A stretch of DNA of 18,388 nt from Methanolinea sp. UBA477 (lineage in GTDB: Archaea; Halobacteriota; Methanomicrobia; Methanomicrobiales; Methanospirillaceae). Positions 1-7,738 of the stretch are shown one piece after another; position 1 is the stretch's first letter; every line of letters begins with the position of its first letter. Where the stretch lies: positions 1 to 18,388 of the forward strand of contig DAWO01000046.1 in the NCBI GenBank assembly GCA_002509485.1. Direction: 5' to 3'. The notes beneath the pieces were generated by a model, which ran no database searches, was not told the DNA's origin, and was given only the letters and a program-made list of their open reading frames with translations. The translations under genes were made by a program, and so were the position numbers.

Positions 1-53
1 TATCCCCTTCGTATTATGTATTATCCTGAATAGCCGTTCATGTGCGGCCAGGG

Positions 54-740
54 TCAGAGGAACGAGTTGATATCCTTCTGTCTTGCTATGAGTTCCGCGC
101 CATCGTGATCGGGATTGTTGACAAGACCTGATACCTGCCAGGACTCCAGGAGCCCGGACGGGTACGGAGCAAGCATCTTCTGCAGTTCGTAATCAGGAAT
201 CGGGCCTGGTGAAAGCCAGCATGCTTCATCGCTCTCCCGGAGAATGGCCGGCATGCGGTCGTGGTACGGGACAACGGCGTCGTTTGGTTCTGTGGTTACG
301 ATGGCGAACGAGATATGGGGCATGGATGCCGGCGGCTCCCATATATCATAGAGGCCGGCAAATGTAATGTAGTCCCCGTCTTTGCGGTGGATGTAATGCG
401 GAAGACGCCGTTTGCCGGTCTTTTGCCATTCATAAAAACCGGTGGCCGGGACGAGGCACCTGCGATGCATCACGAGGGACCGGAAGGCGGGACGTTTCGA
501 GAGGACCTCGGCCCTGGCGTTGATTGGACGATGCGATGATGCCGGATCGTGCGACCATGCAGGGAGAAGACCCCACTGCATCTCTACGATCTCGCGATTC
601 CCGCCTGTACCGCATATGATGACCGGCACCTGCTGCGACGGGGCAACATTATATCTTGGTGGAGGGAGCGGCTCGGGGATCCGTACCTTGAAACGGTCTG
701 TAAATCCCACGGTGAAGGAGATGGTGAAGCGTCCGCACAT
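54..740 (-). CDS. SRAP domain protein (HMCES/YedK family), abasic-site DNA-protein crosslinker
   Basis: Predicted SOS-response-associated peptidase (SRAP) protein of 228 residues. Family members (E. coli YedK, human HMCES) bind abasic sites in single-stranded DNA and form a stable thiazolidine crosslink through Cys2, shielding the lesion. The start is fixed by the motif: the frame is open for 61 more codons upstream, but only the ATG at 740 gives the invariant Met-Cys-Gly-Arg N terminus whose Cys2 becomes N-terminal after Met removal. Other catalytic residues are present near YedK numbering: Asn74 in RPINARAE, Glu104 in GFYEW and His160 in YHDRMP. The conserved RYNVAPSQ (29-36) and WGLLPAW (56-62) are also present. 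No Shine-Dalgarno is visible; a weak TATA-like TTGTATCAG (minus strand, about 762-770) lies about 26 bases upstream, which would suit a leaderless transcript. It stands alone, divergent from the next gene, and near other repair genes. Confidence 0.95.
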   Translation of the reverse strand: MCGRFTISFTVGFTDRFKVRIPEPLPPPRYNVAPSQQVPVIICGTGGNREIVEMQWGLLPAWSHDPASSHRPINARAEVLSKRPAFRSLVMHRRCLVPATGFYEWQKTGKRRLPHYIHRKDGDYITFAGLYDIWEPPASMPHISFAIVTTEPNDAVVPYHDRMPAILRESDEACWLSPGPIPDYELQKMLAPYPSGLLESWQVSGLVNNPDHDGAELIARQKDINSFL

Positions 741-784
741 ACAACGTGGGTTTTGTCCATACTGATACAAGAGGCTGATCCCGG

Positions 785-797
785 TCCCGGTCCGGGA
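785..797. promoter_or_regulatory. Perfect 6-1-6 inverted repeat in a divergent promoter region
   Basis: TCCCGG-T-CCGGGA is a perfect dyad in the 142-base gap between the SRAP gene (minus) and the metallo-beta-lactamase gene (plus). It is followed by further ACCGG-type copies at about 805-827. Placement and symmetry fit an operator or a short hairpin, but no regulator is known and such a dyad can arise by chance in GC-rich DNA. Confidence 0.25.
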
Positions 798-836
798 ACG
801 AATAACCGGATTTGTACCGGGCACCGGGTCAGATAG

Positions 837-843
837 TTTAATC
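837..843 (+). promoter_or_regulatory. Possible TATA box for the metallo-beta-lactamase/rhodanese gene
   Basis: The AT-rich TTTAATC stands out in a GC-rich gap about 43 bases before the start codon at 883. An archaeal start site about 25 bases downstream would leave a leader of roughly 15-20 bases that still contains the GGTGG ribosome site near 869-873. Confidence 0.35.
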
Positions 844-882
844 AGAGGCCGGTGATGATCGGAAAGTGGGTGGATACAGGGT

Positions 883-2259
883 ATGATGCTGGAAAAGATT
901 GTCTCTGCCGGACTCGCGCACAACTCCTACATCGTCATTTCAAGCGGTTCTGCCGCGGTGATAGACCCGCGGCGGGACTGTAGCATATACCTGTCGATTG
1001 CAGGGAGCCACGACGCCCGGATCACACACATCTTCGAGACACATCGGAACGAGGATTATGTCATCGGATCAGGTGAGCTTGCCGCCCGTTGCGGTGCAGA
1101 GATCTTTCATGGATCAAGGATAGATTTCTCCTATGGAAACCCGGTCCACGAGGGAGATCGGTTCGGGGTAGGCGACCTCGACCTGCTGGTGCTCGCGACC
1201 CCCGGCCATACCATGGAGAGCATCTCCATCGTGGTGACAGACAGGGCCGTCTCCAACACCCCTTACCTTGTCTTTACCGGCGACGCTCTCTTTGCGGGCG
1301 ATGCGGGAAGAACGGATCTGTATGGTCCGGAAAAGAGGGCGGAAGTCTCCGGGTTGCTCCACGAGAGCCTCTATACAAGGATCCTCCCCCTCGGCGACGG
1401 GGTAATCGTCTGTCCAGCGCACGGAGCCGGATCGGTATGCGGATCAGAGATCAGCGACCATGAATACACGACGATCGGTTACGAGAAGAAGACAAATCCG
1501 CTCCTCCAGATGGGGAGAGACGCCTTTATCAGCCACAAGGTGCATGAGCACCACTATGTCCCGCCGTACTTTGGGAAGATGGAAGAACTGAACCAGAACG
1601 GGGCCCCGCTCATCTGTCGCCTGCCTGATTTGAAAGCGCTTGGAAACGGTGAGGTGAAAGAATCCGCCGGGAAGGGCGCCCAGGTTGTCGACATACGCTC
1701 TCCTACATCATTCGGAGGAGGCCACATTCCAGGAAGCGTCTCGATCTGGAGAGACGGCCTTTCGGCGTTCATCGGCTGGATTCTTACCTATGATGAACCA
1801 ATCATCCTCGTCGACGATTTCAATCTCGGGCTGGATGAGATCTCGCGGTTCTTTGTCAGGATGGGATACGACAATATCCACGGGTACCTGTCAGGCGGAT
1901 TTCCGGCCTGGTTCCGGGGGGCGGAAGAATCTGCATCCCTGGATCTCTGGACCGTTCAGGGACTGGAGGAGACGCTTCCGGACGACTCCCTGTTTCTTCT
2001 CGATGTCCGTGACATCAATAACCGCAGGAAGTTCGGCCATATCAGGGACTCTGTTCATATCTATGTCGGCGAACTGCCGGAGCGCATGGACGATGTCCCG
2101 CGGGACAGGCAGGTGGTGGTGTATTGCGATGCGGGTTACAAGGGCAGCCTTGGCGCAAGTCTTCTGAAAAAAGCGGGGTACGGGCAGGTAGGCAACCTGC
2201 TCGGCGGTATGGGCGCCTGGATACGTGCGGGGTATCCTGTCGAGAAGACCCGCGCCTGA
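883..2259 (+). CDS. Metallo-beta-lactamase fold protein with two rhodanese domains (persulfide dioxygenase-like)
   Basis: A 458-residue protein: an N-terminal metallo-beta-lactamase domain (about 1-235), then rhodanese domains at about 255-350 and 358-455. This architecture resembles sulfur-handling proteins such as persulfide dioxygenase-rhodanese fusions (CstB/ETHE1-like). The usual HxHxDH metal motif is altered to HRNEDY (54-59), so the second and fourth His are Asn56 and Tyr59. His109 (TPGHT), Asp134 (FTGDALF) and His180 (CPAHG) remain. The retained His54, His109 and Asp134 match the three ligands of the single iron in ETHE1, so a mononuclear iron enzyme is plausible (inference). Rhodanese 1 has no active-site Cys (Asp/Asn-rich LVDDFNLG instead); rhodanese 2 has Cys415 in VYCDAGYKG, so probably only the second is active. 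A persulfide or sulfane-sulfur substrate is likely but unproven. The start has a GGTGG site about 9 bases upstream. Confidence 0.85.
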   Translation: MMLEKIVSAGLAHNSYIVISSGSAAVIDPRRDCSIYLSIAGSHDARITHIFETHRNEDYVIGSGELAARCGAEIFHGSRIDFSYGNPVHEGDRFGVGDLDLLVLATPGHTMESISIVVTDRAVSNTPYLVFTGDALFAGDAGRTDLYGPEKRAEVSGLLHESLYTRILPLGDGVIVCPAHGAGSVCGSEISDHEYTTIGYEKKTNPLLQMGRDAFISHKVHEHHYVPPYFGKMEELNQNGAPLICRLPDLKALGNGEVKESAGKGAQVVDIRSPTSFGGGHIPGSVSIWRDGLSAFIGWILTYDEPIILVDDFNLGLDEISRFFVRMGYDNIHGYLSGGFPAWFRGAEESASLDLWTVQGLEETLPDDSLFLLDVRDINNRRKFGHIRDSVHIYVGELPERMDDVPRDRQVVVYCDAGYKGSLGASLLKKAGYGQVGNLLGGMGAWIRAGYPVEKTRA

Positions 2260-2300
2260 ACCTTCTTCTTTTCATCCGGGCGTATCTTCCCGTTGAGTCG

Positions 2301-2318
2301 ATTTAATAACATTTATGT
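2301..2318 (+). promoter_or_regulatory. Archaeal TATA-box promoter of the PNPOx-like gene
   Basis: ATTTAATAACATTTATG is strongly AT-rich against a GC-rich background, 31-48 bases before the ATG at 2349. A start site about 25 bases downstream would give a short leader. A run of eight G (2319-2326) sits directly after it, between the TATA element and the expected start site. Confidence 0.5.
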
Positions 2319-2348
2319 GGGGGGGGTAACCACTGACAAGAGATCACC

Positions 2349-2825
2349 ATGGAGATCGTAAAGATTCCCAGGATGGACAAGATGGAGTATGACCGTCTCA
2401 TCGAAGAGGGTTATATCTGCCGAATAGCCTTTCAGGGAGAGAAATATCCATACATCGCGCCGTTCATGTATGTCTTCGATGGCAGGTTCCTCTATTTCCT
2501 ATCCACGAAATATGGAAAGAAACTGGAATACTTCAGGAAGAGTCCCTATGCCGCAGTCGAGATCGAGAAATATACGCACGATCTGTCGGAATACACGTTC
2601 GTCAGCATGCAGGGATACCTGGAGGAGGTCGGGGACGCCATCGAGAAGAAGCTGATACGCCAGGAGTTTATCAACCTGATACGGGACCGGCACCTTTCGA
2701 CAAATATCCTGGCCGCACTCGGACATTCCCCCCAGGATCCGCCGGAGTCGATCGCTACCGAGGACCGGTCACTTGTGTGGAAACTGGTCGGTGTCAAGGA
2801 CATGGTTGCCCTGAAGAACCTGTGA
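2349..2825 (+). CDS. Pyridoxamine 5'-phosphate oxidase-like, FMN-binding family protein
   Basis: A 158-residue protein of the split-barrel flavin-binding fold (PNPOx-like, near the NimA/nitroimidazole-reductase-type group common in methanogens). Family features visible: an early helix (MDKMEYDRLIEEGYI, 9-23), CRIAF followed by PYIAPFMYVFDGRFLYF (34-50), the phosphate-binding type turn STKYGKKLEYFRKSP (52-66), and the paired strand AAVEIEKY (68-75). The length is usual for the family. Such proteins bind FMN or F420 and act on small molecules; the substrate cannot be told from sequence, and B6 synthesis is unlikely for this subgroup. It is a single gene with its own TATA box, ending 11 bases before the convergent neighbour; pyrimidine-rich DNA after the stop (2826-2862) may end transcription. 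Confidence 0.8.
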   Translation: MEIVKIPRMDKMEYDRLIEEGYICRIAFQGEKYPYIAPFMYVFDGRFLYFLSTKYGKKLEYFRKSPYAAVEIEKYTHDLSEYTFVSMQGYLEEVGDAIEKKLIRQEFINLIRDRHLSTNILAALGHSPQDPPESIATEDRSLVWKLVGVKDMVALKNL

Positions 2826-2836
2826 TCTTCTTCCGC

Positions 2837-4975
2837 TCACTCTTCTTTTTCCTCTATTCCAAGGAGCAGTTTCATCTGTGCCGGGTCCGTGGTCGGCGAT
2901 TTGCAGGTATGGTCCCTGCAGACATATGCCGTCGCTTTCCCGTCCAGCTCCCGGTACGACGAGGGCAATCCCGCGATCCGGTCGAGCACCGGATCACCAC
3001 GCGGGTCACGAACCAGTACCGTTAGGAAAGGCAAAAACGCGGTCTGGAGCGGTTCAATCAATACCCTGGCATCTTCTGACCGGGGATCGCCGGCGATCAC
3101 AACCTGATCGGATGGTCCTGTACCGGCAAGGAGTCCGGAGCAGAAGAACGTGCAGGATGCAGGGGACCTGCCAGCGGCCCCGGCAAAGAGCCCGGCGAGT
3201 CTTTTCGCACGCTGCTGGAAAGAGACGTCGCCCGTCAGCATGTGGAGTCGTATGAGGTTATTGTACGCGACCGAGTTTGCGGATGGGAGCGCCCCGTCAT
3301 ACAGGTCTACCCTGGATGCTATCAGATCTTTTGATCCGGGAACCGCAGTGAAATATCCCCCCGAGCGGGCATCCCCGAATCCGGCTTCCAGGGCGTCCAT
3401 GAGTTCCATGGCATGCTCAAGGTACTGCGTCTGAAACGACGCCCTGTAGAGCTCGAGAAGACCCCATCCCAGGAAGGCATAATCGGGAGCCATGCCGGCA
3501 ATCCGTGCCTCTCCGTTCCGGTACCGGTGCAGGAGTCTTCCCTCGTGGTCTCTCATCTGTTCCATGACGAATGCCGCCGCCTTCTCCGCGGAAGCCAGGT
3601 AATCAGCACTTCCGAATGTCCGTCCAGCAAAAGCGTATGCGGCGATCATGAGGCCGTTCCAGTCGGTGAGGATCTTGTCGTCGTTACGTGGAGCGCCCCG
3701 CTCTTTCCTTGCCAAAAACAATCTCTTTCGTGCGGAATCAAAAAGTTCGCGGACCTGCGACTCCGGCATACCAAGGGTCTTTGCAGCCTGCCGATGTGAT
3801 ATGGCAACATGAACGATGTTTGTTCCATTCCGGGCTCCCGAAACCGGGTCGATGAAATTGCCCGGCGTTGTGATGTGGGAAATGAGGGAGAATACTCGGT
3901 TTTCTTCGGGATCCAGGAGCGAGTCGATCTCGTCCTTCGTCCAGAGGTAGTACCCCCCCTCCTCTCCCCCGCTTTCTGCGTCCTGGGCCGAATAAAAGCC
4001 TCCCTCTTTCGATCTCATCTCCCTCTCCACGTAGGCGAGGCAGTTCTGTGCCACATTTCGGAAGAGCTCTGATCGCGTTACCTGGTAGGCCTCGCTGTAT
4101 GAGATGACGGCAAGGGCCTGGTCGTACAGCATCTTCTCGAAGTGGGGAAGAAGCCATCTCCCGTCTGTCGAGTACCGGTGGAACCCGAAGCCAAGGTGGT
4201 CGTATATCCCACCTGCTGCCATCTTCTCAAGGGTTTTTTCGGCCATCATGAGGGCTTTTTCGCTTCGCGCCCAGCGCCAGTACCGGTGCAGGAACATGAT
4301 CTGTGAATGGAGCGGAAATTTCGGGGCCGCCCCGAATCCACCATTGGTATCGTCGAACTGGAGAAGAAGTTCCTCGTAGCACTGGAGCGGCAGGTTCCTG
4401 CCCGGTCTCCCGGGTCTCTCCTTCTTCACTGGTGCCCTGAGACGATCCGCAACCTCCTCGGCGGCGGAGAGCAGTCTCTCTCTTTCATCATGCCACATGG
4501 CAGAGATCCGGGGGAGGATATCCGTGAGCCCCGCCCTCCCGTAGCTGCTCTCTTTCGGGAGGTACGTAGCGGCAAAGAAGGGTTTTTTCCCGGGAGTCAT
4601 GAAGATCGAGAGCGGCCAGCCCCCGGAGCCTGACAGGAGCTGGCTTGCGGTCATGTACAGCTGGTCGATATCGGGACGCTCTTCCCTGTCGACCTTGATA
4701 CTGATGAAATGCTCGTTCAGGAGGTCCGCGACCTCGCTATCGGAGAAGGATTCTCTCTCCATGACATGGCACCAGTGGCAGGTGGCATACCCTATCGAGA
4801 GAAATATCGGCTTGTCGTCCTTTTCCGCCTGTTCGAACGCCTCGTCGCCCCAGGGATACCAGTTCACCGGGTTGTGCGCATGCTGGATCAGGTATGGACT
4901 CTGTTCACCAACCAGCCTGTTTGTATGCCCGGCTTTTTCCGTCCCGGAGTCGCTCCCGGCCTTGTCCCCGCTCAT
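2837..4975 (-). CDS. Thioredoxin-fold DUF255 / SSP411 (YyaL) family protein
   Basis: A large protein of 712 residues from the start chosen here. The N-terminal DUF255 thioredoxin-like domain (about 20-180) has the family signature NPVNWYPWG and the redox pair Cys66-His-Trp-Cys69 in GYATCHWCHVMERESF. The rest resembles an (alpha/alpha)6-barrel of the N-acylglucosamine 2-epimerase/glycosidase type, with GGFGAAPKFPLHSQ, PHFEKMLYDQA, FYSAQDAESGGEEGGYY and DDKILTDWNGLM. The family is widespread (human SPATA20) with no settled biochemical role. The frame stays open to an ATG at 5047 (736 residues), but the family homology begins after residue 40 of that longer form. A minus-strand TATA-like TAAGCTATAT (5010-5001) sits about 26-30 bases before the ATG at 4975, so a nearly leaderless start there is preferred. 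A seven-C run at 3953-3959 is in frame and intact. It is divergent from mutS. Confidence 0.87.
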   Translation of the reverse strand: MSGDKAGSDSGTEKAGHTNRLVGEQSPYLIQHAHNPVNWYPWGDEAFEQAEKDDKPIFLSIGYATCHWCHVMERESFSDSEVADLLNEHFISIKVDREERPDIDQLYMTASQLLSGSGGWPLSIFMTPGKKPFFAATYLPKESSYGRAGLTDILPRISAMWHDERERLLSAAEEVADRLRAPVKKERPGRPGRNLPLQCYEELLLQFDDTNGGFGAAPKFPLHSQIMFLHRYWRWARSEKALMMAEKTLEKMAAGGIYDHLGFGFHRYSTDGRWLLPHFEKMLYDQALAVISYSEAYQVTRSELFRNVAQNCLAYVEREMRSKEGGFYSAQDAESGGEEGGYYLWTKDEIDSLLDPEENRVFSLISHITTPGNFIDPVSGARNGTNIVHVAISHRQAAKTLGMPESQVRELFDSARKRLFLARKERGAPRNDDKILTDWNGLMIAAYAFAGRTFGSADYLASAEKAAAFVMEQMRDHEGRLLHRYRNGEARIAGMAPDYAFLGWGLLELYRASFQTQYLEHAMELMDALEAGFGDARSGGYFTAVPGSKDLIASRVDLYDGALPSANSVAYNNLIRLHMLTGDVSFQQRAKRLAGLFAGAAGRSPASCTFFCSGLLAGTGPSDQVVIAGDPRSEDARVLIEPLQTAFLPFLTVLVRDPRGDPVLDRIAGLPSSYRELDGKATAYVCRDHTCKSPTTDPAQMKLLLGIEEKEE

Positions 4976-5000
4976 TTTTGAATATTGCATCAAGAGCCGG

Positions 5001-5010
5001 ATATAGCTTA
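5001..5010 (-). promoter_or_regulatory. TATA-like element between the DUF255 gene and mutS
   Basis: On the minus strand this reads TAAGCTATAT, spaced about 26-30 bases from the preferred DUF255 start at 4975. On the plus strand ATATAGCTTA could serve mutS at 5070, so the roughly 94-base gap may hold back-to-back promoters. The call rests on base composition and spacing only. Confidence 0.4.
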
Positions 5011-5069
5011 CTCCCGGGAAAAGGACACTTCCAAAACCGTTAGACATAATTCATGACGGTGAGAGTGTA

Positions 5070-7730
5070 ATGGAGATGGACGGGAATACCAGGGTGTCGA
5101 AGATCGGGTCGAAGACCAGGCTCACCCCGGCGATGGAGCAGTACCGAACAGCCAAGATGCAGTACCCGGATTGTATTCTCTTCTTCCAGATCGGAGACTT
5201 TTACGAGACATTCGAGAGTGATGCCGAGACGGTCGCACGGGAACTCGACATCGTGCTGACCTCGCGTTCGAAGGACAAAGACGGCAATTCTATCCCGCTC
5301 GCAGGTGTCCCGCGTCACGCGGCCGACGGATATATCGCCCGACTGGTCTCAAAAGGATACAGGGTGGCGATATCTGACCAGGTCGAGGACGCACGAAACG
5401 CAAAGGGGGTGGTCAGACGCGAGGTTGTCAGGGTTATTACACCCGGAACGGTGATCGACGAGCAGTACCTCTCCACCGGCGACGCACATTACCTGATGTC
5501 ACTTTTCCCGGGTGAGAAACCCCGTGTGTGGGGGATGGCCTTCCTCGATATCTCTACAGGAGAGTTTTTCGTGACGAGCTGTGCCCGTGGCGGGAGTGAA
5601 GGAGACCTGGTATCTGACATATTCCGCTATGATCCTGCTGAATGCCTGGTTCCTGAAAACCTCCCGGACACGATCGGTGCAATTTTGGAGGAGAAAGGAG
5701 TTCTTGTCACCCGCTATCCGTTGGAGGCCTTCGATCCAGATGAGTCGTCAGATCTCCTCTGCAGGCATTTCGGCGTCACATCACTCGAGGGATACGGCAT
5801 CACTGCGATTCCACCCGCTATTTCGGCAGCAGGTGCGGTTCTCCGTTACGCAAAGGATACACAGAGATCCTCGCTCGCACATATCCTCGGCGTATATGTG
5901 AAGAATTCCGGGGAGTTCTGCACGCTCGATGCCACAACACTCCGGAACCTGGAGATCCTCTCGGGTATCAGGGGGAGAAAGGATGATGCCACGCTCTTTT
6001 CCACCCTTGACCGGACTGCAACCCCGATGGGAAGCCGGCTTCTCAGAAGGTGCCTCTGTGCACCCCTGACGTCGGTTGATGTGATAAACAGGCGTCTTGA
6101 TGCCGTGGATTTCTTCTTTGCAGGAAACGGTATCCGGACAGAGATCACATCGATTCTTAAAAAATGCGCGGACTTCGAGCGCATAGCCGGAAGGATCGCG
6201 TTCGGAAATGCGGGCCCCCGTGATCTCGTAACCCTTTCGCAGTCATTGGAGCGGGTTCCGGAGGTGTTGAGCACACTATCCGGCAATGGGGAGTGGGCTC
6301 TCCCGGATCTTGTATCCCGTGCCTGCAACCGGTGTGGTGACCTGGAATGGATGAGATCGCTCGTCGGGAGGTCCATCGTCGACGACCCCCCTGCAGCGGT
6401 CAGGAACGGCGGTGTAATACGGCAGGGGTACAGCGCCGAACTCGACGAGCTGCGCCTGCTGTCGTCATCGGGCAAGGACTGGATCACCGAGCTGCAGAAG
6501 AAGGAAAGGGAGAGAACGGGAATACGATCGCTCAAGGTTGGTTACAACTCTGTCTTTGGATACTACATCGAGGTTACGAAGCCGAACCTTGGTCTCGTAC
6601 CCGGCGAGTATGAACGAAAACAGACCACCTCCACCGGAGAACGGTTCACGATACCCGAATTGAAGGAGAAGGAATCGGTCATCAAGTCGGCTGACGAGAA
6701 GCTCCTGTCGCTGGAGCAGTCTGTCTACCAGGATATCCTGTCGCAGCTTGCAGCCGGGGTAGGCGATCTCCAGGAGACGGCTGCAGGGATAGCAGAGATC
6801 GATCTCTTCGCCTCCCTCGCGGAGGTAGCCGCAGCATACAATTACGTACGCCCGGTCGTGGATGATTCGGGAGAGATCCTGATCCGCGAAGGACGCCACC
6901 CGGTGGTCGAGCTGCAGATGGGAGGTGCGTATGTGCCCAATGATACACACCTCTCGGTGAAGGATGACCAGATCTTGATCATCACCGGTGCCAACATGGC
7001 CGGCAAGTCCACCTACATGCGTGGGGTGGCGCTGATCACCATAATGGCACAGGCAGGATGCTTTGTCCCGGCAGCCTATGCCGGAATCGGGGTCGCTGAT
7101 CGTGTCTTTACAAGGGTGGGCGCATTCGACGACCTGGCGAGCGGGCAGAGCACCTTCATGGTGGAGATGCTCGAGATGGCGAATATCCTGAACAATCTCA
7201 CCGGAAGGAGCCTCGTTATCCTGGATGAGATCGGCCGCGGCACGAGCACGCTGGACGGGTTCTGCATCGCCAGGTCGGTGCTTGATTTCCTTCACGGGAA
7301 AGGGGGATCAGGCCCAAGAACCCTCTTTGCCACGCACTTCCATGAGCTGGTCTCCGCAGAGGCCGATCTAAAGAGAGTCAGGAATTTTCACTTCGCGGTT
7401 CGGGACACCGGGGATGACGTGATATTCCTGCGAAAACTCATTCCCGGGGCAACTGACAAGAGCTATGGGATTCACGTCGCGTCGCTTGCCGGGGTTCCGA
7501 AAAGAGTGGTATCCAGGGCACGCGAACTGCTCGAAGAGCTGGTCAGGAATGATCCGGGAACCGGCGGAAACGTGAAGAGGTACACCCAGATGCTCCTCGT
7601 TGACAGCGGGATGACAGGACCCGATCCGCTTGCGGAAAGGATAAAAGAGATCGATCCCGATTCCCTGACTCCCCGCCAGGCGCTCTCTCTCATCTACGAA
7701 CTCAGGAAACACGTGAAGGATGGGGGGTGA
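5070..7730 (+). CDS. mutS: DNA mismatch repair protein MutS (MutS1 type)
   Basis: An 886-residue mismatch-recognition ATPase. The mismatch-binding Phe-Tyr-Glu motif is at 44-46 (FFQIGDFYETF) in domain I. Connector, lever and clamp domains follow. The C-terminal ABC-type ATPase has Walker A GANMAGKST (from 640), the QSTFMVEM signature region, Walker B ending DE at 719-720 in LDEIGRGTSTLDG, and the switch His756 in THFHEL. Length and domain order match bacterial MutS1, found in mesophilic archaea and usually explained by transfer from bacteria. The start at 5070 has a clear GGTGAG site 7 bases upstream. The C-terminal helix-turn-helix region (DPDSLTPRQALSLIYEL) is present. Just before it, Gln840 begins QMLLV, at the place where many bacterial MutS proteins carry a QLSLF-type beta-clamp peptide. 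Its stop overlaps the mutL translation signal, so the two are co-translated. Confidence 0.98.
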   Translation: MEMDGNTRVSKIGSKTRLTPAMEQYRTAKMQYPDCILFFQIGDFYETFESDAETVARELDIVLTSRSKDKDGNSIPLAGVPRHAADGYIARLVSKGYRVAISDQVEDARNAKGVVRREVVRVITPGTVIDEQYLSTGDAHYLMSLFPGEKPRVWGMAFLDISTGEFFVTSCARGGSEGDLVSDIFRYDPAECLVPENLPDTIGAILEEKGVLVTRYPLEAFDPDESSDLLCRHFGVTSLEGYGITAIPPAISAAGAVLRYAKDTQRSSLAHILGVYVKNSGEFCTLDATTLRNLEILSGIRGRKDDATLFSTLDRTATPMGSRLLRRCLCAPLTSVDVINRRLDAVDFFFAGNGIRTEITSILKKCADFERIAGRIAFGNAGPRDLVTLSQSLERVPEVLSTLSGNGEWALPDLVSRACNRCGDLEWMRSLVGRSIVDDPPAAVRNGGVIRQGYSAELDELRLLSSSGKDWITELQKKERERTGIRSLKVGYNSVFGYYIEVTKPNLGLVPGEYERKQTTSTGERFTIPELKEKESVIKSADEKLLSLEQSVYQDILSQLAAGVGDLQETAAGIAEIDLFASLAEVAAAYNYVRPVVDDSGEILIREGRHPVVELQMGGAYVPNDTHLSVKDDQILIITGANMAGKSTYMRGVALITIMAQAGCFVPAAYAGIGVADRVFTRVGAFDDLASGQSTFMVEMLEMANILNNLTGRSLVILDEIGRGTSTLDGFCIARSVLDFLHGKGGSGPRTLFATHFHELVSAEADLKRVRNFHFAVRDTGDDVIFLRKLIPGATDKSYGIHVASLAGVPKRVVSRARELLEELVRNDPGTGGNVKRYTQMLLVDSGMTGPDPLAERIKEIDPDSLTPRQALSLIYELRKHVKDGG
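7726..7730 (+). promoter_or_regulatory. mutL ribosome-binding site overlapping the mutS stop codon
   Basis: GGTGA within GGGGGGTGA includes the mutS TGA and lies 8 bases before the ATG at 7739. A GTG at 7727 is in frame and overlaps the same TGA, but it would have only a weak upstream site, so the ATG at 7739 is preferred. Confidence 0.55.
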
Positions 7731-7738
7731 AAAAGAAG

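Noticed and set aside
1..53. AT-rich repeat-like stretch GTATTATGTATTAT near the left edge (11-24).
   Set aside because: Two short similar units are too few for a repeat array, and no gene start lies close enough in the window to call a promoter.
741..923. 61-codon N-terminal extension of the SRAP protein.
   Set aside because: SRAP catalysis needs Cys at position 2 directly after the initiator Met, which only the start at 740 provides; the extension has no conserved sequence.
5846..7295. Long open frames on the minus strand opposite mutS (229 and 276 codons).
   Set aside because: They lie entirely antisense to a gene with complete MutS motifs, encode low-complexity Ser/Arg- or His/Asp-rich peptides without recognisable domains, and have no ribosome site or promoter.
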